From: an uncultured beta proteobacterium
GTDB lineage: Bacteria; Pseudomonadota; Gammaproteobacteria; Burkholderiales; Nitrosomonadaceae
DNA: 55,917 nt
Direction: 5' to 3'
Assembly: GCA_900696615.1 (NCBI GenBank)
Contig: CAADGS010000142.1
Coordinates: 1-55,917, forward strand
In this document: piece by piece, positions 11,453 through 19,891 of the stretch
Numbering within the stretch: position 1 is the stretch's first letter
Layout: each line of letters opens with the position of its first letter
Program-made: the position numbers and the translations under genes
The notes under the pieces: generated by a model
The model's database searches: none
Told to the model about the DNA's origin: nothing
Seen by the model: the letters and a program-made list of their open reading frames with translations, nothing else

Positions 11453-11690
11453 TTAGGTAGCGCGGAATAAACAGTGTTGCGGCAATACGCTGCGTAATTC
11501 CCGTTTCAAAATGCTGGCGATGGCTTTCAACCGTTTGAGTGACTGTTTTGCTCTCGCTCTTTTATTAATGTGACGAAAATGCATCAGTTTGGTACTATGG
11601 CAAGGCAATTTCCGCTGAAATTCCTAGGCATCGCAAAATGCTTGTCCGTCTAATTGCGTTTCCATTGCAGCACCACCGCTTCATCGCTTA
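11453..11690 (-). mobile_element. IS5-like transposase remnant, internally deleted
   Basis: On the minus strand an open stretch from 11623 to 11453 reads EFQRKLPCHSTKLMHFRHIN, then KRARAKQSLKRLKAIASILK and RELRSVLP. It is preceded, across a stop, by METQLDGQAFCDA. The pattern FCxxxEFQxxLPCxxxxLxHFR, followed by an Arg/Lys-rich linker, resembles the N-terminal and middle parts of IS5-type DDE transposases, joined as though an internal segment had been lost. It is not functional. The family name is from memory of motifs and is less certain than the transposase nature. Confidence 0.5.
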
Positions 11691-12185
11691 AATTTTAGAA
11701 TAGCTTCAGTAGTAAAAACTCGAGTCGATTTTGCTAAGTGCACATACTTTTTCATGGATGATTAATGAGATTGTCAGTACGTTAAGTTGCACAGGTAGAC
11801 CATCAACCTTTAGGGATGATAGAATGACCACTTAACAATCGTTGGAATAGCCAATTGCACTATATACGTAACTTAATATAGCTTTTTCTGATCGAGTCTA
11901 TTGTCCAATAAAAGAAAATTGTACTTCTCCAATCTATTTATAAGTGTTTAATCGTGTAAAAATATTTTTTTCACAGTTTGGTATTTTCAAATCCAGTTTT
12001 TAATAAATAATTATTAAATCTTTTTTTAGGGTGGCTATTTATATTCTATTTTATTACCCGATATTAACCTAGACTAAGAGACAGTGACGAAGTTAAAACA
12101 AAGGTTCTCGGTAAATTAAAGAGTTACATTAATTTGACTGGTCATTTAATGTTACGTATATTTCTAATCATTTTTCCTATTGGGT
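11691..12185. other. AT-rich non-coding stretch before the polysaccharide genes
   Basis: About 500 bases with no credible reading frame, RNA or repeat. It becomes very AT-rich from about 11870 and probably holds the promoter of the deacetylase gene, but I could not pick a convincing -35/-10 pair. Confidence 0.5.
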
Positions 12186-13031
12186 ATGAACATCTTAACT
12201 TTCGATATCGAAGATTGGTTTCACTTACTAGATGTTAAATGCACCGCCTCTGAAACTGATTGGCACAATTTTAAGCCAAGAATTCATGCAAATATTTCAT
12301 ATCTGCTTGAGGCGACGGTGCGTCACGATCACAAAGCGACTTTTTTCTGCCTTGGCTGGGTAGCAAAAAAATATCCTGAGATTATTCGTCAAATTGATGA
12401 GCTTGGTTTTGAAGTCGCGTCCCATTCTTATGCGCATCAATTGATATATCAGCAAAACCGCTATCAATTTGAAGAAGATTTAAAACGCTCGATTTACACG
12501 CTCGAGGATATTACTGGTAAAAAAGTTAAATCCTACCGTGCACCGGGTTTCTCGTTTATTAGAGGAAATGCTTGGGTAGTTGAAGTTCTTCTCGAGCACG
12601 GTATAGAAAGAGACAGTTCAATTTTTCCAGGCGCAAGAGGACATGGTGGCTATAAAGATTTTGGCGATGCCAAACCTACGATGCTAACTACTTCCGTGGG
12701 AAACATAAAGGAATTTCCTATCAATGTCGGGCAGCTTCTAGGAAAGAAAATAGTTTTCTCTGGAGGAGGATATTTTAGGCTTTTACCTTTCTGGATGATT
12801 CAAAAATTAACCAATCAAACGGATTATGTTATGTCCTATTTCCATCCACGTGACTTTGATCCAGACCAGCCTGTATTGGATATTCCGTTTCATAGAAAAT
12901 TTAAGTCATATGTAGGGTTGAAAGGTTCATATAAAAAACTTAATCAATGGTTAAGTCAGAACAAGTTTATAGATATCAAAACCGCCGATCAACTTGTGCA
13001 TTGGGATACGGCTCAGTGTGTTGAGATATAA
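12186..13031 (+). CDS. Polysaccharide deacetylase, XrtA/PEP-CTERM-locus type
   Basis: A 281-residue protein from the ATG at 12186 (an in-frame TTG two codons earlier is less likely). NodB-homology motifs are clear: the FDIEDWFH start with the catalytic Asp pair region, SHSYAHQ (metal His residues) and SYRAPGFS. The C-terminal part with YFHPRDFDPDQP and KFKSYVGLKGS resembles the domain that follows NodB in deacetylases of exosortase/PEP-CTERM polysaccharide loci. It would N-deacetylate an amino sugar in an exported polysaccharide or a lipid-linked precursor. No signal peptide is visible. The next gene, 55 bases on, is a WecA-like transferase, which supports a role in surface polysaccharide. 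Confidence 0.83.
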   Translation: MNILTFDIEDWFHLLDVKCTASETDWHNFKPRIHANISYLLEATVRHDHKATFFCLGWVAKKYPEIIRQIDELGFEVASHSYAHQLIYQQNRYQFEEDLKRSIYTLEDITGKKVKSYRAPGFSFIRGNAWVVEVLLEHGIERDSSIFPGARGHGGYKDFGDAKPTMLTTSVGNIKEFPINVGQLLGKKIVFSGGGYFRLLPFWMIQKLTNQTDYVMSYFHPRDFDPDQPVLDIPFHRKFKSYVGLKGSYKKLNQWLSQNKFIDIKTADQLVHWDTAQCVEI

Positions 13032-13086
13032 AAGATTTGTAGTTAATAAAAATCTGCAAGTTTCTTAGCGAAATTTTGTACTACTG

Positions 13087-14769
13087 ATGATGGAAATTTC
13101 TCTCGAGTTACTCGGACTTATCTTAAGTGCTTCAATTTTTTTGTCTATGCTGATGATGCCAGTAGTTTCCAGGCTAGCTCATCGGATTAAGGCAATAGAT
13201 ATTCCAAAGCACAGGAGTGTTCACAAAACACCAACGCCTAGAATTGGTGGCTTGGCAATATCTATCAGTTTAATAGCAAATTGCTTGGCTTTCCTACCTT
13301 TGAATTCTTTTATGATCGCCTTTTTGCTAGGCATGTTAATCATTATCGTTACCGGTATCATTGACGATATTATGGAAATTTCGCCTCGTTGGAAATTCGT
13401 AGGACAAATATTAGCCGCTTTGATATTTATCTACTTCAGCGATATGAAGATCGAAACAATAGGAGATGTTATTGGCATAGGAGATATTCCTTTAGGAGAA
13501 GGGTCGTATGTCTTTACCATCTTGTTCTTAGTGGGCACGATCAATGCGTTTAATTTTGCAGATGGCCTAGATGGTTTAGCTGGCGGAATATCTATCATTG
13601 CAGCGGTATTTTTTGGATATTTTGCATGGATTGCGCATCAAGAGCACTTATTGATAATAATCATTGCACTCATTGGTTCGACCATGGGTTTTATGCGATA
13701 TAACTGTTATCCAACTAGGGTGTTTATGGGTGATAGTGGCAGTATGGTACTGGGATATACACTGGCAGTACTGTTAATCGGATTAAATCATTTTGAGTCA
13801 CAATCGCAATTATCCCTTTTTGCTCTCGCAATGGTAATAGCTTTACCATTATGGGATTTGTTGGTGGTAATGATGCAACGTTTATATCGGCAACATAATC
13901 CGTTCTTTCCGGATCGTTCTCATCGGCACCATCGTTTGTTTGATGCCGGTTTATCTCATCCTGCTGTTGTAATGATCTTATATCTGGAAATGTTTTGCTT
14001 TGGTTTAATGGCGATAACGTTATATGACAAACCCGAATGGATGATCTTTTTGAGCTTTATCAGCTTGGGGGGTTTACTCATTCTTTTTCCGGTTTCTTTC
14101 ATAGAAGGAATAAAAAATTATTACAATGTGATGGTTGATCACTACCACGATTCGACTCAGAGGATTGATGTTCTCAAACAAGTAACTCATTGGCTTAGAG
14201 TAACGGTGTCGCCAATAGGAATTTCGATTTATGTAGCATTACTACTTCCCGTTGCATCGGCACCACTGCTCACTTTGGAAAGCAGTAAAGTTCTGGGCCT
14301 ATCATGCTTAGCAGCATTAATGGTGTTTTTCTCATTTCGCACCCGGCGTGCTGGAGATCAAAGTATCCAACACGGTATTTTTTTTCTAAGCATCTTTACG
14401 TTATTAGTAATTTATAACCTTTCGTTAATGGATGAGGTATCGTGGCTGGCTGGATATATAAATGTGTTATCAGCAATAACATTAGTATGGGTGACATTAA
14501 TTCTACTTTTCGCCCGATATAATAATATTCTTTTTACGCCGGACTTCGAACTATTGATTCTCCTTATTTGCTCTTTTGTAGCTTTTGTATTACTCGATGA
14601 ATTAATGTTAAATTCCCTCATACCCCCGGCTGTACAACAAGCATTCTTAATGACCATTCCTTTTTATCTGGCGATGAAGATTACAATACGAAATCGCCAC
14701 CAGAATCATTGGTTTTCTATTTTCTTTATTTTTGCAATTGTAATCGCAATCGCACGAGCAGCGAACTGA
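13087..14769 (+). CDS. WecA/MraY-family undecaprenyl-phosphate sugar-1-P transferase with extra membrane domain
   Basis: A 560-residue polytopic protein. Residues 1-330 carry the family motifs: VHKTPTPRIGGLAI, GIIDDIMEISPRWK, FNFADGLDGLAGG, VFMGDSGSMVLGY and the HIH-like PDRSHRHHRLFD loop. It should transfer a HexNAc-1-phosphate to undecaprenyl phosphate, the first step in a lipid-linked glycan. WecA proteins end near 360 residues; here about 220 more residues follow, with a KxxxNVMVDHYHDSTQR-like loop and about seven hydrophobic segments. That extension is unexplained. The ribosome site is weak. With the deacetylase upstream it forms a small polysaccharide module beside IS debris. Confidence 0.85.
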   Translation: MMEISLELLGLILSASIFLSMLMMPVVSRLAHRIKAIDIPKHRSVHKTPTPRIGGLAISISLIANCLAFLPLNSFMIAFLLGMLIIIVTGIIDDIMEISPRWKFVGQILAALIFIYFSDMKIETIGDVIGIGDIPLGEGSYVFTILFLVGTINAFNFADGLDGLAGGISIIAAVFFGYFAWIAHQEHLLIIIIALIGSTMGFMRYNCYPTRVFMGDSGSMVLGYTLAVLLIGLNHFESQSQLSLFALAMVIALPLWDLLVVMMQRLYRQHNPFFPDRSHRHHRLFDAGLSHPAVVMILYLEMFCFGLMAITLYDKPEWMIFLSFISLGGLLILFPVSFIEGIKNYYNVMVDHYHDSTQRIDVLKQVTHWLRVTVSPIGISIYVALLLPVASAPLLTLESSKVLGLSCLAALMVFFSFRTRRAGDQSIQHGIFFLSIFTLLVIYNLSLMDEVSWLAGYINVLSAITLVWVTLILLFARYNNILFTPDFELLILLICSFVAFVLLDELMLNSLIPPAVQQAFLMTIPFYLAMKITIRNRHQNHWFSIFFIFAIVIAIARAAN

Positions 14770-14850
14770 GTGCCGGCACAAGCAATGATGCTATTTGCTC
14801 AATCGCTATGGAGTAATCTATTTATTTCTGAAATGGAAATAAGGTAAGAA

Positions 14851-16035
14851 TTACAGTCTATCCAATAGAATTTGCCTGATTTCAGAATCACTTAAGACAA
14901 TTGGATTGGTCTTCATGCTGCTGCCCCGGCAATTGGCAATTATTTTATCCAATGCGCCCTCCTGCAATCCAAAAAAGGAAAGGCGTGGAAGTAAAAGCTC
15001 ATTCGTCCATTCAAATAGTAAATTAATCAGTGCATCAAACGCCTCTTGCGAACTTGTAAAGCGCTTCTGACAAAAAATCTCCGCTACCTGTAAGTATTTT
15101 ACCAGCGCTTTATTATTAGGTTCGCGCATCAACATACTGTGGATATTCATGCGGGTAGCAGAAGCCACAAGTGTTCCGCATACTACACCGTGCGGAATCG
15201 GATAAAAGGCACCTAACGGAGATGCTAGACCGTGCACTGAACCAAGTCCAACTTGAGCAAGGGTAATGCCAGACAGTAACGCGGCATAAGCCATCCGTTC
15301 TTGATGTTCTTGAATGTTGCCAGATTTCTGAAACAGTGGAATTAACGCATCCCTGACGGCGTGTAGGCCGCTGATCGCTAGTGCATCAGTTAATACGTTG
15401 GATTTAGTCGAAACGAAGGACTCCAGTAACTGCGTTAGTGCATCCATGCCATTAGCCGCAATGACACGCTGAGGACAACTGGTTAATAAATCAGGGTCTA
15501 CGATAGCATATTCAGCAACCAATTTTTCGTGACGAAAAGATTTCTTAAAACCACTCTCACCCTGTACGCTCAGCACAGCGTTTTTAGTTGCCTCGCTACC
15601 CGTTCCTGCCGTAGTTGGCACTGCAATGAAAGGTACCGCAGGGCCTTCATAAGGTAATTCAGGTCCGACACCTTCCAAGAAATCCATCACTGTGCGTTGT
15701 ACTTTTAACAAGCCGGCGATCGCCTTCGCGGCATCTAAGGCACTGCCTCCACCTATACCAACGACAACATCGAACTCACCGTTGCGGTAAGTTTTAACAA
15801 GCCTATCTACCAATAGAGGAGAAGGCTCTTCCGCTATTTTACAATGCTGCCAACTGATTGAACGTTGATGAAGCTGATCTATAAAAAATTGCCAATGACC
15901 AGTATTAATAAAGGATTGCGCACCAGTAACTAATAGAGTACGTGATCCATAACCGGCAATAATGTCAGGTACTTTCTTTAAGCCCCCTGAACCAAATTCG
16001 ACACGTGGAAGTCGAGCGATAGAAAAATTAAACAT
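14851..16035 (-). CDS. Iron-containing (group III) alcohol dehydrogenase
   Basis: A 394-residue NAD(P)-dependent dehydrogenase. The N-terminal Rossmann-like part has GIGGGSALDAAKAIAG, and the family signature PTTAGTGSEATKNAV is present. The Fe ligands are in the helical domain, with the His in LGSVHGLASPLGAFY and the His in IPHGVVCG. The substrate is not predictable; related proteins include maleylacetate reductases and 1,3-propanediol or lactaldehyde dehydrogenases. The start overlaps the stop of the ABM gene (TAATG), so the two are translationally coupled. Confidence 0.87.
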   Translation of the reverse strand: MFNFSIARLPRVEFGSGGLKKVPDIIAGYGSRTLLVTGAQSFINTGHWQFFIDQLHQRSISWQHCKIAEEPSPLLVDRLVKTYRNGEFDVVVGIGGGSALDAAKAIAGLLKVQRTVMDFLEGVGPELPYEGPAVPFIAVPTTAGTGSEATKNAVLSVQGESGFKKSFRHEKLVAEYAIVDPDLLTSCPQRVIAANGMDALTQLLESFVSTKSNVLTDALAISGLHAVRDALIPLFQKSGNIQEHQERMAYAALLSGITLAQVGLGSVHGLASPLGAFYPIPHGVVCGTLVASATRMNIHSMLMREPNNKALVKYLQVAEIFCQKRFTSSQEAFDALINLLFEWTNELLLPRLSFFGLQEGALDKIIANCRGSSMKTNPIVLSDSEIRQILLDRL

Positions 16036-16337
16036 TAGCTGTGCGCAATTGGATATAAACCCTGATACGTGACGCCTCTGCGAGGTTCAGTCATCCAATC
16101 TGCAACAGTGTCACGCCACGCTTGATAATGCGAAGTTTCTTTATGAGCAGCGGCATCTTGCTGTGTCTTATAAGCTTCATAAAATACAAATTTTGATGGA
16201 TCATCGGACGATTGCATAATATCAAAACGAACATTCCCAGGCTCGTGGATAGAATTCTCGTGATTTATCCGGCAAGCTTCTTTGAACACTTCGATTTTAT
16301 CCGGTTTGACTGAAACATAGACAATGGTTACATACAT
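16035..16337 (-). CDS. ABM-domain monooxygenase (YgiN-like quinol monooxygenase family)
   Basis: A 100-residue ferredoxin-like dimeric alpha+beta barrel protein. It shows the family pattern YVTIVYVSVKPDKIEVFKEA, then PGNVRFDIMQSSDDPSKFVF, then YEAYKTQQDAAAHKETSHYQ. Members such as YgiN oxidise quinols or break down small reactive molecules without a bound cofactor. Coupled translation with the iron alcohol dehydrogenase suggests a shared task in detoxifying or using an aldehyde, alcohol or quinol. The exact reaction is unknown. Confidence 0.85.
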   Translation of the reverse strand: MYVTIVYVSVKPDKIEVFKEACRINHENSIHEPGNVRFDIMQSSDDPSKFVFYEAYKTQQDAAAHKETSHYQAWRDTVADWMTEPRRGVTYQGLYPIAHS

Positions 16338-16729
16338 GATTTTTCCTTGAATTCATCATAGGGTTGGCACTCAATAGATTTCATAGCGTAGTACCGCCAA
16401 TATTCCAGCTGAGTTTCTAGCAGCACTATGTCGCAGCAAACTCGATCACTAAATTGCCGATCAAGCAGTTGCTTGTTTTAAAAATAATTTCACAATTTCT
16501 TAAATTGAACTGAATTTTGTCACAGTTATACGAAACTAATTAATCAAAGTCTCTAGCCCCTCAAATCATATCAAAACGAAACGTTAAATTATTTGAACCC
16601 GCAATATGCAACTTTGAATTATTTCCAGAATACTCAACGATACGGCTTACTCAGCCGGTCTTTACTGGTCAATGGCTAACGGCATCATTCAAAATACAAA
16701 GAAATCCATACTTCAAGAATCGTTTACCA
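16338..16729. other. Intergenic spacer, nothing recognised
   Basis: About 390 bases between the ABM gene (promoter side) and the end of the DUF2905 gene. It is AT-rich, with no reading frame, RNA or repeat that I can support. It should contain the promoter of the ABM-dehydrogenase pair. Confidence 0.5.
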
Positions 16730-16930
16730 CTATTTACGCAACCACCAGAGTAATAGTGTCAATGCGATGGAAATCAACAATCCAGTCATCAATGGAAAAT
16801 AAAAGCTGAAGTTTCCACGCTCAATGTATATATCGCCTGGTAAACGGCCAAAAGGCAGTTGTGATAACCAAGGCCATAGAAAGCCTAGCAATAGTAGTAC
16901 AATTCCTAGCGTGATTAACAATTGCTGCAT
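16730..16930 (-). CDS. DUF2905 small membrane protein
   Basis: A 66-residue protein from the ATG at 16930, chosen because AAAGGAAC stands just upstream; a longer frame to 17002 would run into the divergent gene's leader. It has two hydrophobic helices (about 3-20 and 45-63) around a conserved loop, PFGRLPGDIYIERGNFSFYFP, which is the hallmark of the DUF2905 family. The function is unknown. It is divergent from the hydrogenase maturation cluster with 75 bases between. Confidence 0.87.
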   Translation of the reverse strand: MQQLLITLGIVLLLLGFLWPWLSQLPFGRLPGDIYIERGNFSFYFPLMTGLLISIALTLLLWWLRK

Positions 16931-17005
16931 GGTTCCTTTCTTACAGAAGCAGTTTATTATTTGACACAACGGTATACTAGCAAAGGGGTTGTGTGTATTC
17001 AATCT

Positions 17006-17443
17006 ATGTCAAAATTATTAGTATTTGGTTATGGAAATCCTGGGCGCGGTGATGATGCATTAGGACCACTGTTGATTGAGCAAATAAATCAATTAGAGTT
17101 AATTGATGTAAGTTGCCTCACTGATATGCAACTTTTAATCGAGCATGCCAGTGACTTAATCGGGTACCAGCAGATATTGTTTGTGGACGCCGATGTATCA
17201 TGCGATGAGCCATTTGAAGTCACTGAAATATATCCCGAAAAAGATGACAGCTATACCAGCCATGCATTAACGCCAGCCGCACTGCTGTTCATCTTTCGGC
17301 AAATATATCAGCGCAAAGCTCCATCTAGTATGCTATTACGCATCCGCGGCTACGATTTTGAATTGGGCGATACCTTGAGCAAACAGGCAAATTACAATCT
17401 AAACGCAGCATTTAAATACTTACAGCAATGGCATTTGCATTAG
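17006..17443 (+). CDS. [NiFe]-hydrogenase maturation endopeptidase
   Basis: A 145-residue protein of the HyaD/HoxW/HycI family, started at ATG 17006 (MSKLLVFGYGNPGRGDDALG) because upstream in-frame codons lack family similarity. The nickel-sensing Asp motif GNPGRGDD is at the N-terminus, with the second acidic ligand in LFVDADV and a His in SHALTPAAL. These proteases clip the C-terminal tail of the hydrogenase large subunit after Ni insertion. The short form resembles the soluble-hydrogenase (HoxW) type. It is the first gene of a hyp cluster whose hydrogenase structural genes are not in the window. Confidence 0.87.
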   Translation: MSKLLVFGYGNPGRGDDALGPLLIEQINQLELIDVSCLTDMQLLIEHASDLIGYQQILFVDADVSCDEPFEVTEIYPEKDDSYTSHALTPAALLFIFRQIYQRKAPSSMLLRIRGYDFELGDTLSKQANYNLNAAFKYLQQWHLH

Positions 17444-17471
17444 GTTGTGCGATTTTATAAGGTAAAATGCA

Positions 17472-17813
17472 ATGCATGAAATGTCACTGGCGGAAAATAT
17501 CGTGCAACTCATAGAAGAAGCCGCGTGCCAGCAATCATTTACACTAGTCAAAACAGTATGGTTGGAAATCGGGCAATTGGCATGCGTAGAGCAAGCATCG
17601 CTACGCTTTTATTTTGAAGTTTTGACACAAAATAGTATCGCTTGCCAGGCTAAGCTGGAAATCATCGAGATAGCGGGGCAAGCTCTATGCAGCCAATGCC
17701 AAGTCAAGATTCCGATCGCTTCTTACCATGAAGCTTGCCCTTATTGTAGTGGTTGTAACTTGCAAATTACCGCAGGCGATTGTATGCGAATCAAGGAATT
17801 AGAAGTAGCCTAA
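17472..17813 (+). CDS. hypA: Hydrogenase nickel incorporation protein HypA
   Basis: A 113-residue nickel metallochaperone. The N-terminal MHEMSLAENIV carries the Ni-binding His2. The zinc site is formed by CSQC (about 73-76) and CPYCSGC (about 89-95). It delivers nickel to the hydrogenase large subunit together with HypB, encoded 12 bases downstream. Length and motifs are canonical. Confidence 0.95.
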   Translation: MHEMSLAENIVQLIEEAACQQSFTLVKTVWLEIGQLACVEQASLRFYFEVLTQNSIACQAKLEIIEIAGQALCSQCQVKIPIASYHEACPYCSGCNLQITAGDCMRIKELEVA

Positions 17814-17825
17814 AAAAGGAATACT

Positions 17826-18749
17826 ATGTGCACAACTTGTGGATGCGGCATTGGCCCGGTACGTATAAATGGTAAACCTTTGCAATGGCATCAGCGCTCC
17901 GATAAGCCATTACTTTATCGTCCATTCGCACGCACTCACTCTCATAAACATGTCCAAATGCCTATTATTGGTCAATCGCCAAATACCATTCAGGGGAGAA
18001 GCAGCAGTATCTATTGCCATGCTCCCGAACTGAGCCAGACAAGCCAGACAAGAATAATAAAGATTGAACGTGATATTCTAGCGAAAAATAACCATTATGC
18101 CGCTATGAATCGTCGTTACTTTAGCAGGCATGGCATTTTTGTACTAAATTTGGTTTCCAGCCCAGGGTCCGGCAAAACTACTTTGCTCGTTAGAACCATA
18201 CAGATGTTGCAGAACCGATTACCTATTACGGTAATCGAAGGTGACCAGCAAACTGATCGCGATACAGCGCGTATCGGCGCCACAGGTGTTCCGGTGATAC
18301 AAATCAACACCGGCAAAGGCTGCCATCTTAATGCGCAAATGGTTGATCAAGCAATTCAACAATTGCCAATGAAGGATAACAGCCTGTTATTCATCGAGAA
18401 TGTTGGCAATTTGGTTTGCCCATCCGCTTTCGATCTTGGTGAAGCGCATAAGGTAGTCATTTTGTCGGTCACTGAAGGTGAAGACAAGCCATTGAAATAT
18501 CCAGACATGTTTCATGCTGCCGATTTGATGCTGCTCAATAAGTGTGATTTATTGCCATACTTAACTTTTAATATTGATTTAGCAACCGACTATGCGCAGC
18601 GTATCCATCCGGACTTACCTGTAATTCAGTTATCCGCCATCCAAAGTACGGGCATGTCATCATGGATTAATTGGATTCTGGCTGGTTGCCGCCGCGCTGC
18701 TGTCCCAACACAATTTCTCACTAATATTAGTCTTGATTCATCCGAGTAA
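17826..18749 (+). CDS. hypB: Hydrogenase nickel incorporation GTPase HypB
   Basis: A 307-residue SIMIBI GTPase. The extreme N-terminus MCTTCGCG is the high-affinity nickel motif CxxCGC. A short His-containing linker (ARTHSHKHV) follows, not a long poly-His stretch. The G domain starts near 105, with P-loop PGSGKTT at about 112-118, EGDQQTDRD, the metal-site region [10 protein letters not shown], and NKCD. It powers Ni transfer from HypA to the hydrogenase precursor. The end overlaps the next frame by 17 bases, indicating coupling. Confidence 0.95.
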   Translation: MCTTCGCGIGPVRINGKPLQWHQRSDKPLLYRPFARTHSHKHVQMPIIGQSPNTIQGRSSSIYCHAPELSQTSQTRIIKIERDILAKNNHYAAMNRRYFSRHGIFVLNLVSSPGSGKTTLLVRTIQMLQNRLPITVIEGDQQTDRDTARIGATGVPVIQINTGKGCHLNAQMVDQAIQQLPMKDNSLLFIENVGNLVCPSAFDLGEAHKVVILSVTEGEDKPLKYPDMFHAADLMLLNKCDLLPYLTFNIDLATDYAQRIHPDLPVIQLSAIQSTGMSSWINWILAGCRRAAVPTQFLTNISLDSSE

Positions 18750-19854
18750 GATAGAAATTCCGCTGGCAATTAAAGGCCCCTCTGTACTTGCTTGTGGTGC
18801 TTGGTTAAAAAACACCATTTGCTTAACGAAAAATGCTAGTGCATATATTTCACCACTGATTGGCGATCTTAGTACTGCCGAAGCCCGGTATCGATTTGAT
18901 AAAACAGTTTCACACATGTGCAAACACTATTCCTTGGTCCCTGAAATTATTACGCATGATTTGCATCCGGATTTTTATAGCACACAATTTGCCGAGCTTT
19001 TTGCCCAGCAATATCAAATTCCGGTTTTAGCAGTGCAACACCATCATGCCCATATTGCCGCGATATGTGCCGAACATCAGTTAATTGAACCGGTACTAGG
19101 ATTGGCATTGGATGGTATCGGGTTAGGTTTGGATAACACACTTTGGGGCGGAGAATTATTGCGAGTAGATGGCGCCCGCTTTGATCGGCTAGGGCACTTG
19201 ACAACATTAGCCCTACCCGGTGGGGATCGCGCTGCGCAACAACCTTGGCGCATGGCCGCTGCCGCTCTAGCAAAGCTAAATTGCTGGGATGAAATTTATC
19301 TGCGATTTGCCGATCAACCTGCCGTCAAAACGGTTGCTGCCATGCTAGCCAGTAATTTGAATTGTCCACAAACATCAAGCCTGGGACGATTATTTGACGC
19401 TGCAGCGGGTTTGTTGAATATTGCAAAAATTCAATCGCATGAGGCACAAGCAGCCATGCAATTACAACAATTGGCTCAAAATTACGGTGAGATATCGGCT
19501 TTACCACAAGGTTACTGCATTACAAAAGACAATAATCTTGACTTTATACCGTTGCTTAGGGCATTACTTGAATCTCAGAATTCCAAAAACGGGATTTCCT
19601 ATGCTGCTGCATTGTTTCATGCCACCGTGATTGCCGGACTAGCGGAATGGTTTGAGAAAGCTGCCAAGCAGCATAATATCTGCACGCTCGTAATTGGCGG
19701 TGGTTGCTTTCACAATTCATTATTGCGAGATGGATTAAAACAGCGATTAACTCAATCCTCATTTAGATTAATGAGTAGTCAGCGATTACAGCCAGATGAT
19801 AGCGCCATTGCATTAGGGCAAGCATGGGTAGCATTGCAAAGCATTCATCGATAA
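18733..19854 (+). CDS. Short HypF: Kae1-like carbamoyltransferase domain only
   Basis: A 373-residue protein covering only the C-terminal Kae1-like domain of HypF. Evidence is [11 protein letters not shown], the metal motif [47 protein letters not shown] and [18 protein letters not shown]. The acylphosphatase, zinc-finger and YrdC-like domains of the roughly 750-residue enzyme are absent, and hypB directly upstream leaves no room for them. HypF carbamoylates the C-terminal Cys of HypE, the first step to the CN ligands. The start is a TTG at 18733 overlapping hypB, as no ATG precedes the conserved domain. A short HypF1 is known in Cupriavidus. A trans-acting carbamoyl-adenylate source would be needed. 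Confidence 0.85.
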   Translation: MIHPSKIEIPLAIKGPSVLACGAWLKNTICLTKNASAYISPLIGDLSTAEARYRFDKTVSHMCKHYSLVPEIITHDLHPDFYSTQFAELFAQQYQIPVLAVQHHHAHIAAICAEHQLIEPVLGLALDGIGLGLDNTLWGGELLRVDGARFDRLGHLTTLALPGGDRAAQQPWRMAAAALAKLNCWDEIYLRFADQPAVKTVAAMLASNLNCPQTSSLGRLFDAAAGLLNIAKIQSHEAQAAMQLQQLAQNYGEISALPQGYCITKDNNLDFIPLLRALLESQNSKNGISYAAALFHATVIAGLAEWFEKAAKQHNICTLVIGGGCFHNSLLRDGLKQRLTQSSFRLMSSQRLQPDDSAIALGQAWVALQSIHR

Positions 19855-19891
19855 TATTTACATGTGGATTGTTATTTAGAGGTTTTTCAAT

